A stretch of 64,000 nucleotides of DNA from Incurvaria masculella (taxonomy: Eukaryota; Arthropoda; Insecta; Lepidoptera; Incurvariidae): positions 11,785,001 through 11,849,000 of the forward strand of contig OX335653.1 of NCBI GenBank assembly GCA_946894095.1, written 5' to 3'. Within the stretch, counting starts at the first letter, position 1. Each line of letters starts with the position of its first letter. Positions 1 to 11,400 of this stretch are shown piece by piece. The notes under the pieces were generated by a model, which worked only from the letters and a program-made list of their open reading frames with translations, did no database searches and was not told the DNA's origin. The position numbers were made by a program, and so were the translations under genes.

Positions 1-877
1 CAAAATTTGGAATTAAACTTAGTATCTAGTTCTGGCAGTGACGGGAGATGGCGCTGGTAGCAAATGTCATAGTAACAGCGAAAGTAAGAATTATTTATTG
101 AATTTTGTACGTTGTATGACATTAGCAGTCTTTCCCTACTATCCTTTATCTGTGTTTAAACGGACGGCTTGGATTCTACAAAATCAGCTGTTTTCGTTAT
201 ACAAACTGCAACAGTGAAGAGAATGTTCCTCTTCACTTCAAACACAGCACGTCTGAAGCCACTCGGGGTTTACGAGCACGGATGGCCGCCGCCGATGCCT
301 TATCTTTACTCGTTTATCCGGCTATCTCCTCTGCCGGATAAACGAGCCCTTTCACTGTCGCTGTGTCGCAATCGATAGCATTGCTGACGAAGGCAGCTTT
401 CTTTTGCTTAGCTAGGGGAAAATCTCCCTTGTTCTCGATCGGTCTCATCTGATACGATCGCATTTCTAAAGTTGCTGGAAATCCTGCTCAGCTGTCATTT
501 CAAATGTAAAATTTTATAATGGGGCAGAGGTTTTTGATGATTAACAGATTTTTTTTCTTTGATCGAATGGCCGAAATTTAAGCGTTAAAGGAAATTGCCA
601 GTCCATATGCTCATCTCCTAGGAGATGTTCTCACATATAGATGTCATAGAGATGGATTTCAATAAGGAAAAAAAAAACACACAATAACAAAAGAAGTGAT
701 CATAAAACAAGAATGAAATCTGGAAAAAAGACTACAAATATCAATTGAATCAAAATTATAAGTAATATAAATTTATAAAGGTACAATTTAAAAGCTACAT
801 AACTATATAAAAGGTAAAGGTACAGGTATATTATATTAAGATTTCAATCAAAGATTTTAGGGTTCCGTACCCAAGGG
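1..877. other. Intergenic, no gene seen
   Basis: No exon with convincing splice sites or protein-like translation was found. The short open frame at 169-378 has no recognisable motif. The sequence becomes very A+T rich from about 650 and runs into a SINE. Confidence 0.5.
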
Positions 878-1266
878 TTTTTTATGCAACCTGACATGGA
901 TGGCTAATACCACACAACTACCGTTATGATATTAGCCCAATACACCATATTCCCGAAGGAATTAGGTATCATGCCAGGACCTTCTTTTCATGACCACTGC
1001 TACATTAAACTGCATGGAAAACACATCGACCATCTTTTCATCCAATGCGATGGTACCAACCCGGGCGGGCTTAAACCCTACCACCTAGTAGGGGAGGGGG
1101 CCCTACAATTGTTCATGAACTCCGAACAATAGAGCACCTCGCATTCGTGACGAAATGCACTTATCGAACTCAGAAAGAGAAAGAAAATGGGGCATGTAAG
1201 GGCGAGGAATTGAACCCAGACCTCTTGTACGCTAGGTCAATCCCCGCGCCACTAGGCTACGAGCCG
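878..1266 (-). repeat. tRNA-derived SINE, near full length
   Basis: Read on the minus strand, this copy begins with a tRNA-like head (GTAGCCTAGTGGCG, an A-box-like string, then a B-box-like string around a GTTCAA core). It continues through a conserved body (CTACTAGGTGGTAGGGTTTAAG, split across copies) and ends GGTTGCATAAAAAA. The same family recurs at least fifteen times in the window in both orientations. The best plus-strand copy is at 30645-31035. Confidence 0.85.
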
Positions 1267-1990
1267 CCGGGTGCCAACGGGGCCCTATTACTAAGTCTCC
1301 ACTGTCCGTCCGTTCATCCTTCCGTCTGTCAGTGGGCGGTATCTCATAAACCGTTAAACATAGAAGTTTTTTACGCATGTCCGGCAAAGGCTTATATTAT
1401 CGGGATCTGGAAATTACTTAAAAAAGTCTCATCTAAAATTGCTACGAGAACCGCTCCACAACTGGCTAATAGTGATTAAGTCCAGGTATAAAATCCCCAA
1501 GCTTTGTTTGACCAAGCAAAGTTCTATCTGAGAGCCGCGGGGCAGAAGTCAAATTGACAGAAAAGGTTGTACAAATAGTGAAAGGGAAGGAGGGCAAAGG
1601 CCCTCGGGCTGTGAGCCAGCGCCATCTAGCGGGTGGCCGCACGTAGCGAGCTCTCGGCGGAATATTAATCGAGAGGCTGGTAGGTAAATGGCTAGTTTGT
1701 TTACTTTTACCTCAATTTCACCAGCTACGAGAAACCTCAAGGTGCAGTTGTCTCTGTGGAGAATTAATTTGAAGGTAAGAAAATGGAAATCGTAGGCACT
1801 CGGTAATGGTAGAACTCGCTCAAGGTTTTTTTTATTTTGCAGGTACTTGGACCGTACCAATATTAATTTAATGCCATGATATTCAGAGGAAAACACCAAA
1901 TGTATATGAACATATTTTCCCAAACACTGACTTACGATGGCATATCATGTGGCTTTAAATTACTAACATGCAAAAGTGTTTTATGTAAAT

Positions 1991-2235
1991 GAACATGGAC
2001 GGCTAATACCACGTGATATTAAAACAACACACCACATTCCCGATGGAATAAGGTGCTATGCCAGGACTTTCCATTCATAAGCACGGTTATATTGAGCCGG
2101 ATGGAAAACATGGAAAATTTGACATGGATCGAAAACCTTCTTTTTATCTAATATAATGTTACCAACCTGTGTGGGCTAAACCCCAACCACCTAGTAGAAG
2201 GAACCACAGTTTGACATGGATAACGTGCGGCTCAG
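1991..2235 (-). repeat. SINE, 5'-truncated copy
   Basis: It contains the SINE 3' half (the ATGGACGGCTAATACCAC, CATGCCAGGAC and CACCTAGTAG blocks, as seen on the plus strand) but lacks the tRNA-like head. Confidence 0.7.
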
Positions 2236-3639
2236 TAACTGTTCCGCCCTAAATCAATTTGTAATATGCTAGAGAATATCTTCAATAACTAATTCCATGA
2301 ACTCCAATCAAGTTTTATGCATTATTTATTAATTTAAGAAAATATATTATATTATATTAATAAAGAAAATTCAGGGAAAAACTTCTCGCCCGATTTTTCT
2401 TTAAAGTTACTTAATTTATTACATAGTATACATATAGAGAAATAAAAACTTCAAAACAAATATATTCACATGTATTGTAAATCGGTCGAGACATTTCATT
2501 TTTAGGAGGTAACCAAAAAATACATAATACACATTGTCGAAAAAATGTTTTAGGGCTAAACTTACAGTTAAAATATTTGCTGCAAAATAAAAAGTTTTTT
2601 GGGCAAACTTTTTTACTTTTAAAAAAATCCAATACAAAATGATTTAGATTCTTTTGCATTTGCGTTATCTACCTACTTTGTCGGAAAACCATTCTGAATT
2701 AGAGAACTCCCAGTACAGACTAAATTCGCTTTTACTGGCTGACATTGTTGTGGTAATATAGATTTAAGTTCTGTCCAATTTACCAATACTATTTCAGCAA
2801 TATTCTATTCCTTTTTATTAAAAAAAGTCTCACAGCTTTCGCGAAGGCATAAAAGATTGTGCCAAACGTGCTTATCGTAAACCATCTTATTGGTCATCCT
2901 GATCGTAGCCTGAGTATAGCTAGCCTCCCCTTTCTTGTCTACGATAGACGTATTTATCGCTTCCACAAATCCCGTTGCAACCCCTGCAGCCTTGCACTCG
3001 GATCCACATCCATTCCGAATGGGTTACCTACTGCAGATCGAACTCCTGTCAGTTTCTATCGAAAGATCAGTTGAAGTGTAATTTTTTTATAAAATAGTAT
3101 CCTTTTCATAAATTGACTAAATACACGCATAACAATTTGGAAACTAAATAATATCGTTAAGAAAAGATACGAGACTCTTGAAAAAGTTTTAAAGTGCATC
3201 TTCTTTCTATATTCTGTAAAGTTCGAGATTATAGGTTTTCGTTAGCGTCATATTTCATATTTCACAATTTTTCATCTCTTGATAGAAAACCAAGGTGACC
3301 ACCTTTTCCATAGGTCCAGCAGCTGAGGAGCAACTATCCAAAAACATAACTTTATAAAGCTTTATTTGAACAAAAGTTTGGAGGGATAATCTGGAGCTGC
3401 TAATAATTTTTCAGTCTCAGCGTTAGCATATATTACGTAAGCTGTCAGACTTAACCTAAGAAAAAGTAATATTTTAAAAGCAAAGGTCCTTAAGGTTATT
3501 CTATCCAGCTCGTTTGGCCCTAGCGTCGTAACATCGTTATATTAAGTTTACAAAACTTGGGATTGGCAGCTCATTATTTTCTGCTACATTTTTTTTATAT
3601 TTATCATTAAAATTCGTTCGTTTTCGTTTGCGCAACTAA
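2236..3639. other. Intergenic, no gene seen
   Basis: AT-rich sequence. The open frames at 2411-2659 and 2859-3074 are low-complexity or lack any recognised motif and splice context. Nothing else could be supported. Confidence 0.45.
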
Positions 3640-3832
3640 ACTAAGAAAACTATGTCAAGTAAACGTTTTCGGGTTTTTACCTATTTGTTGTTATAGCGGC
3701 AGAATAAAAACACACTCTGTGATATTTTCAGCTGCCTACCTATTACAATTCATAAGATACAGCACTGTGACAGACAGACGGACGGACAGCGGAGGCTTAG
3801 TAATAGGGTTCCATTGGGTACGGAACCCTAAA
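3640..3832 (+). repeat. Dispersed repeat ending in GGTACGGAACCCTAAAAA
   Basis: It shares the blocks TTACCTATTTGTTGTTATAG, ACACTCTGTGA, CAGACGGAC, AGCGGAGGCTTAGTAATAGG and TACGGAACCCTAAAAA with a longer copy at 24350-24616. The A-rich tail and conserved order indicate a short retroposed element. Confidence 0.7.
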
Positions 3833-3907
3833 AAACGAATAAACCTCAAATTCAGAATATTTATTGACGGCAATCAACTATTAGCTCTGTATAAATGTAT
3901 TTGTGCC

Positions 3908-4020
3908 TTTTTTCATGCAACCTGACATGGATGGCTAGTACCGTTATGATATTAGCCCAATACACCACATTCCCGAAGGAATAAGGTGCCATGCCAGGAT
4001 CTTTCCCTTTATAAGCCTCA
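3908..4020 (-). repeat. SINE 3' fragment
   Basis: It matches the 3' end of the SINE family from the GGTTGCAT tail through the CATGCCAGGA block, then similarity is lost. Confidence 0.65.
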
Positions 4021-4099
4021 AAATACACTACTTTGTTGAATCGTGTGCAACACAACCTAGTATGGGGCGGAACACACCTCACGTGCATAATCGATCCCC

Positions 4100-5350
4100 T
4101 TTTGCAAAAGTGTCGATCGAAAGTGATTAAGTTTCTTATCCGAAACCCTTTTAGATTTATTTAACTTTTTTCTCGCCTTAATTCCCAAAGATGGCGTCGA
4201 TAAAGTTGGCAAGACGAATGGGTCGCGGTGCAGGCTTCGAGGCATTAGCGTCCGCCCCTGGAGACCAGAACCGATTTATTTGCTTTCTTTTCCTTTTCAA
4301 ACGGTAACGTCCCGTGTTACGCCCCGTATCGAATTATTCCGATGTTAGGAGCACAAAATGTGTCTTGAGTCGCTCTCCTTGCTGAGCGTTATTAAATTAT
4401 CTAACTACTATAATAGGTTGTAGGTATAACTTATAGATTGACGGAAACGACTACTCAACATGAGGTTAGTTAACCATTATTTTTCTATAAATCGTGATTT
4501 ATTTGAATTAAATATGAAAAGTCTACTCGTTTCCTACTTAAACGTATGTACGCGCATTGTTTGCTCATGCCAAAAGAAATGTAATACTCATAATTCATCA
4601 TGCATGTTATTTAAATGATAACAGTTTGGTTTGAAATTGGTTTTTTCCATAGAAATAGGATGTACTGCGCGCTGCGCGCGCATGCTAGGTCTGTGGTTTT
4701 TTCCCAGTTTATTTGTCAGGAACAGTAGCCCGATTTGATGTTATTCTGTAAATGTGTCGATTAATTGATAAGAAGACTTCTCCGTCCTATCTTTTATGGT
4801 GAATACGTCGGCCATTATAAGCGAAAACTAGGTGTCAAATCAGCAATAAGGCAAATTATCATTCAACTGCGACCATTGCTATCTTCGAAAGCGTTGGTCG
4901 GTATCGGTGCCACACAAATTCTTCGATGAAAAAGCGTCACAAGAATTGGTAACATTTTTTGCGAGACCTCCGAGTCATAAACATCCTAACATTCAACCAT
5001 TTCCCCGTCAATGTCCGGACATAATATCGGAACTTATAAATTATTACTAAAAAAGGTATTCTGCTAAACGTACATTTTTTCAGTTCGAAAATAAATGTGT
5101 CATGTCTTGTCTCCTCAATATTTTCATTTCCTCAGAAAACAAATAGTCACTACAGTCCACAACAGCTATCGCAATCCTCTACATTTTGGTCCTTCGAGCC
5201 GGATGTGAACCAGCGAGCTATGGATTTTGCATGATTTGTTGTACAGTCCACAACAGCTATCACAATCCTTTACATCATAATTTTGAATAAATTATGTAAT
5301 CAACTCGACCACACAGAAAGTATTCTCATCTCTTTAATCATAAAAATCAG
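4100..5350. other. Intergenic, no gene seen
   Basis: No supported exon. A short GCGCGCGCATGCTAGGTCTG segment near 4672-4694 recurs near 56159-56180, so it is probably a fragment of a dispersed repeat. Confidence 0.4.
5152..5275. repeat. Direct repeat pair flanking a short insert
   Basis: ACAGTCCACAACAGCTATC occurs at about 5153 and again at about 5245, both followed by closely similar CAATCCT-TACAT sequence. The 60 bp between them includes a GGTCCTTCGAGCCGGATGTG stretch reminiscent of retroelement debris. The origin is not determined. Confidence 0.4.
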
Positions 5351-5367
5351 TCAACGGAATATAATTA

Positions 5368-5715
5368 ATGAAGTGCATCTCAATGCGCCCGCTTTTGAAT
5401 CGAATCAGCCACTTGGTTCCCCCCTCATCTGACTGCCGCCAAACAAAAAAAAACAGGCGGAAGTTCATTTGTTTCGACTTCCGGCCCGAGATCACTTCCT
5501 GTCAGTGCGATTCTGCATTAAATCGGAAGCTCCGTCCGTTCACGCAAATTGAGAATTTTCACAAACCTCGAGCGCGAACGAAAAACGGCATTCTTAAACT
5601 TAATGCCGGCCATGAATTTTTAAACCCAATTGTGTTCCCCGAGGCTCAGAGGTCTAATGTGTGTTATTTGTTGAGGCGAGAGGGGTCAGAGTCAGAATGA
5701 AGCCGGGCGGGCATC
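5368..5715. other. GC-richer island with open frame, function unknown
   Basis: This stretch is clearly richer in G+C and CpG than its surroundings and has one long plus-strand frame (5368-5700, 110 codons). The predicted product has no motif I recognise and no typical start or splice context. It may be a regulatory island rather than a coding exon. Confidence 0.3.
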
Positions 5716-5749
5716 CGGGCTGAGGGAATTCATGAAAAATATCTTTCCA

Positions 5750-5960
5750 TCTGACTACCAATACTTGTGCACGCACTCGACTCGTGTACTTAGGGCCGAG
5801 TGCACGAAAGAACAAAAAATCAAAATCAACGTCAACGTACGATTAAACATGTCACTTTGTATGGACAGTATAAAAATACACTCCATGCAGTTCACTAAAA
5901 GTGACGTGTTTGAACATTGATTAACTCGGCCGTCTCTTCGTGCAATCGGGGCTTAGTTCG
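5750..5960 (+). repeat. Dispersed repeat, inverted partner at 33310-33490
   Basis: Blocks such as CACTAAAAGTGACGTG and GAACAAAAAATCAAAATC recur in reverse complement near 33.3-33.5 kb, so this is a member of a repeat family. It has no coding sequence that I recognise. Confidence 0.55.
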
Positions 5961-7877
5961 TCAACGCCGACGCCGTTTATATTTATTCAGTGTTTTAAAA
6001 TATGTCGTGAAGTAACAGTAAATATAAGATTTGCAAATTTTAAGAAATGCATTCTTTGTCCAAGGCACATTTTTGCACGGCGACTGCCATTAAACTAACG
6101 TAACCACCTTCCAGGCACTAACGTTTGCCTAACCCTAAAAGTAGTCAGATTTAAATCAAATTGCATAAAGCTTGATTCCATGCCGTATCTTTTTATTTTT
6201 TTGTAAATATCTGTATTTTTCAGTAAAAAAAAACGAAAATTCGCAATTTGTCAAATAATTTTCATTCAATCCAATTGATGACACTGAGAATATGATGACA
6301 CGGATAAATGAAATCTCTATATGTAATTACGGTCAGTGTGTCATCGTAATTTTGTCTCCTCGAAAATCTATTTATTTAAAAATATCCGCTTATGGAGTCA
6401 CCTGTATGGTTAATAGCTTACTTCAGTGGCAAGACAACATCCCCTTAGTGGATTCGCTAGTATTCTATAATATGTATGTTCCAGCTTACAAACATTAAAA
6501 ATATTCACAAATTGCAAACCAACAAAAAATACTTTAATAACTCTACATTTGATTCTGTAGCAAGAGAGAGAAATACCAAAATATTATAACAGTGGTGTGT
6601 TTCGTTGTCAGTAGGAAATTGCAGCGTTGGTGTATCGTCTTTTCCGGGAACAATAGAGTCGGTAATCCGCAACTATTATTTTCCGGAGACAGCGGTGTTG
6701 TTTGATCGCGCTTCGTCCTCTCGAAGAGTATTCGTTTTGGTCGACTCCAAGTCCTGTCCGGAAAATTCTTCAGTACATGGACACGAACACAACCCCGCTG
6801 AAACAGTAATATTCGTTTATAGCCTTATATTCTACTTGTTTGCAGGACTCGAACATCTAACCACTATTTGCTCTATATTTTGCGATTTCAAACTTGTCAT
6901 GCTGAGTCGACATATTTCGCCTCGTATGGACGAAAGTCTCACCCATTCTTGAAGTTCACAGTGCGCTCCGGTGAGTCACAGAACTTTTGACTCATGAAAT
7001 TACATAGCCACAAATCACCCTAGAGTTGTCCCTTTCATCAATGACGTCAGGCCAAAGCTAAGCGTAAACGTTTAACTTTTATCTGTGAATTGAACTCGTT
7101 TTCGCTCCATGAGTAGCCTAACAGGAGTCACATCTATATGAACGGTGTTTGAAACAAATATGTTTAATGGTGTAAACATATGTGAGATGAACATTCAATT
7201 TGGATACATTACCGTTCATTAACCCCAGGTAGTCTTCCCCAGGGACGCTAGATTTGGTAGATCGACCGTTATCTTGCCAAAACTTCAACTAAAACATTAG
7301 AGCAAGCAATAAAGCAATGCGCCAAAATCCCATTATTCCATCCATCCCACTTTACTAATCATTTGGTTATTCTTATATGTGATAGTTTTGTGTTATTAAT
7401 TAAATTTCGTGAACTTTCGTTTTAGTGGTTAAACTTCTTTTTTTTTAATTTCGTTTCTTTAAGCTTTTGATGTTTTTCACATTGAATAAATTTGTTGATA
7501 GCTTTGTCTTTACGTTTTTGCTTTTTTTAATATATTAACTAATCACCATGATACGAGTATATGCCTCTAAAATGTGTATACAAATAATACAAAAAGGTGT
7601 ACATCATGGATACAAGTTAAGTAATAAAAAAAAGTACAGACCTAACTTATTTGATGTGCAAAATTTTGGAAACTTGATCACCTCATTATTATCCTCTTAA
7701 ATAGGCAATTTGAAGCATTCTACAAGATTGTCGTATTATTCAGTTCAATATTCAGATCAAGTAAAGGAACACAGAGAAGACTGCATGGGTTTTAAAATGA
7801 CGCTATACTTGCACAAATTCACCTTACCTGACTTTAAGCAATTTGCAAGTGCTAAGTGGATGCTTCACTGCCTCTCA
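5961..7877. other. Intergenic, no gene recognised
   Basis: The largest frame is 6605-6952 (115 codons) with no known domain. A weakly hydrophobic stretch sits near its C-terminal third. I do not call it a gene. Confidence 0.35.
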
Positions 7878-8425
7878 TTAAGGTGGCCCAACCCGCTCAT
7901 CCCCCCATACAAAAGGGGAAAGAAGATCACGCCCATATTTCTTGTCAGAGATCCAAAATTTTGCTCAAAATAGCTTTATTTGATCGAACTAGATGTCACA
8001 TGACCATTGGCATTGTAAAATTGTGTTTGGTTTCTAAGTTATAAGGTCCGAAAGTTCGAATTTTTCGCGCGTTTTATACAATAACTTTGGAGGTGGATTA
8101 CGCAATGATAAAGTAAGAACATCGTAAAAAGATTAGTCATCAGACATAGCTTCTTTAATCAAGATTTATGATCTATTTGGTTTTGTTGGATTTTTGACTA
8201 CAGCGGTCGTGGTTTACTTTTAGCTATAAGTCGTTATGAAATTGAAATTTTCGTAAATCTTACCAAATCATACACTATGCACATTGTCTTTTTTGTGGAC
8301 TGTTGCATCTTCCTCATCACGGAGCCTGTCTTATTCTTTGAAACAGAGAAGGTCCCAGAGCGCAACAGCACGATTTTGTACCGTGCCCGCGAATGAGTTG
8401 AGCCCGCCGGGTTGGGCCACCTTAA
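7878..8425 (+). mobile_element. TTAA-flanked MITE, copy 1
   Basis: The element starts TTAAGGTGGCCCAACCCG and ends GGGTTGGGCCACCTTAA, so it has short terminal inverted repeats and a TTAA target duplication, as in the piggyBac superfamily. It is about 548 bp and has no transposase. Three more copies lie at 23075, 25594 and 29032. This copy sits just past the stop codon of the MDH1B-like gene. Confidence 0.9.
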
Positions 8426-8455
8426 TGAATCAATTTAGACATATTTGTGTCCGTG

Positions 8456-11400
8456 TTATACGTGCGTATTGATACCCACCTCTTTACGCATTTCTTTTGA
8501 AGCTTTGATTATCCTTCTAACTTCACTCCTAACATGTATATTACTTTTATACATCTCATTAACTTTCCACTTCCCGCATTCGATCACTAGCGGCAGCACG
8601 CATGGTATCCCTGGAACGGCAGCCAACATATATATATATATATTTTATGACTGGACATGGATGGCTAATGACACCATGATATTAGCCGCATTTTTTAAGG
8701 AATAAGTATAATGCGCGCGCTGCATTAGTCTAGACGAAAACACGGACTATTTTTCATTGCTGCATCGACCATCTTTTCATCTAATGCGAGGTACCAACCC
8801 GGGCATTCTTAACCCTGGTAGGGGAAGGAGAACTACAATTATACATGGATTCCGAACCATGGAATAGCTCGCACTCGTAACGAAATGCACTTATCCAACT
8901 CTGAGAGAGAGATTAAGTGGTGCATGAATGGGACGGGGATTGGAACCCAGACCTCTTGGATGGAAGGCAAGTACTTGCCCCTGAGCCACAAGCTGCTTAA
9001 AACGTTTTATTTATGTAACTGGACATGGATGGCTTATACTAAACTGACCGTCAGAAAACTAGAACAGGGAACTAGGTGCCATGCCAGGACCTTCCTTTTA
9101 TTGCTTGGCTGAACTGGATGGAATTGAACTAGATGGAAAACACGGCCAATTTTCATTGCCCATTCGACCATCGCTCATTCAATGCGACGCAACCCGGGCG
9201 GGATTAACCCTACCACTAGTAACTAAGGAAAGAGACGTACAGTTGTACGTGGAATCCACCACCGTGGAACCACGGCCAGCCTCAACGGTTGAAAATGGTC
9301 ACCCATCCAGAATCGCAAGGCGTCGCGCCACTGGGCTACCGAGGCGGCTACCACTGGGCTACCCTTTTTGGCAACGCGGACTTCCAGATCTATCAGCGGT
9401 TTTGACGATGTGTGAACGGAGTTACAGAACAGGTGCAGTTCAATCCATTCAAGGTGCAACCGATGAGAAACATCAAATAAGAATCAAACGCAACCCTCTT
9501 CGAGCCCGTAGCAGTCGTCGTTGCCGGTAATGATTCCCATGTTGCAGTAAATCTTGCGGCTCCTTTCGTCCGAACCGTTGCCATGGCCAAAGCTCGACCA
9601 GATGGTCCTAAGCGCCGCCGCGACGCCGTGCGCCCTCCACACAGGACCGTACGGGTTCTTCCGGGACAACATTTTAGTCTGGAAATATTACCAGTTATAT
9701 GTGTGAAATAGCATTCCACAAAAAGCCGCTTTCCAACAGGAGCCGACGGAAATGATGGAGAATGATGCCCGACGCTAACAAGATACTGTTTTATATTTAA
9801 GACAGTCGTTACCCTATCAATTCCCCATACGAAGGTTGATTACTTTTTACATGCTCTTAATGTTCTACTAGGTTTCTTTTATTTGGTTTCTAAAATATAT
9901 TATCAAAACGTGTGTCGTTATGTTTTTATTTGCCTTTTATTTTGGAAAATATTGGCTTATAAACATTGAAATAAGTTTTTGGTCAATACTGTAATTTTTT
10001 TTCGGTAGTTGGTACTAGAAAATTTAGATATTTACATACGGACATAGAATTAAGCTTTCTTAAGCGGTATTTTTTTTAATTCAAATTTTACAACTTTGAG
10101 GGGTAGAGAAACGTTAGGGACCGGAAGACGATTTCACTAGTTTTATTTGCAGTCGGCGTGCAAAATTGTGCCTTGACTAATGGACAAAGAAAGCATTTAT
10201 TTCTACAAATTATCAAATCGCAGAGGCCCGTTGACTTCACGAGAGGCGTTCATGATGACTTGTCGTTTGCTTTTTTTATGCATTTCCATGTATTTACGAA
10301 CATTTCCGTAGAAATGTGCAATATTGATTGATAAGGTTTTAACCTGTTAAGGTCAAGATCACGCAACAATTCCTTAAAAGTACGCTCTATTGATTAAACA
10401 TTCATTCGTCTGTGTCTACAAGATCGCTCTTTTAAAAAAAAAAAACATTAAGAAAATATTTTAGTAAAACAGAAATTAGTAAATTTTAATAAATTTATAC
10501 ATTACATATAATACAAACGTACTTACCATCAAGCCACTTCTCACCGTTAGGTATGATCACAACTTGCGTAGTTACTTACTTTACTTCCTCTCCTCTTCAG
10601 ACATTTAATCATACTCTTTATTTACGGATGATCCGAAATAAGAGCAATATAATGACAATTCATACACAAAAAAAATATCCCTTATGTCAAAGAATATAGG
10701 CACCTTTTCTATAAGATTTTTCTTCATCCAAGCATCGTTGAACTTAGTGTGATCTAATTGTAGAGCCTCCTTAAACTCTCTACTCATCAGCTCCCAGTCA
10801 GAATTGGGGCTGGCAAACTGGTCGGTTTTCATCAATGGCCGCTGGGGTTGTATGTGAAAAGTCTCATCGTCAGCAGCCCAAATCATCAAATCTTTTATCT
10901 CGTCACATTTCACCTGCAATTTTCTTTTTTATTTTGGTGTTACAATTCTATATTTGTACTATATTTATTTATGAACATAACCTGTTTAGATAATGATCGA
11001 CCGTTATCAGGCTTTTTATGAAATATATCAATTATTCTAAACGTTACTACTTCCATAAGGTATACTGGTAGAGAATGCCATTTGGTATTAAGTGTTCCTT
11101 TTTGCCATTGTATTAGGTAAAACGAGCAAATAAATGATCATTTTCATTTCATTACTACTTACCTACCTCAATGATGTGTATGTTAAACAAAGTCTGCAGG
11201 GAATCACCTAATTACAATAGGGGTTTCTTTACGGAGAAAGTTAATTATGTTTATACGATATTAAATTTCAATTATGCTCCATGGATAAATACATTTTCTT
11301 TTAAGCATGAACCTCAGACCAAAAAACGAAGGAGATGCCATCTAGCGCGCCTAATTTGAGACCCGCTGTCTGCAATTTTCTAAAACTCCTAACCCAACAT

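Noticed and set aside
5152..5275. Pair of LTRs of a small retroelement
   Set aside because: The direct repeats are about 33 bp and lack TG...CA ends, so they are too short to be LTRs.
6605..6952. 115-codon hypothetical gene
   Set aside because: No recognisable domain, no splice or promoter context and no codon pattern that sets it apart from chance.
8284..8472. Small ORF repeated at several sites (also near 25499 and 28928)
   Set aside because: It is part of the TTAA MITE family and lies in its non-coding body.
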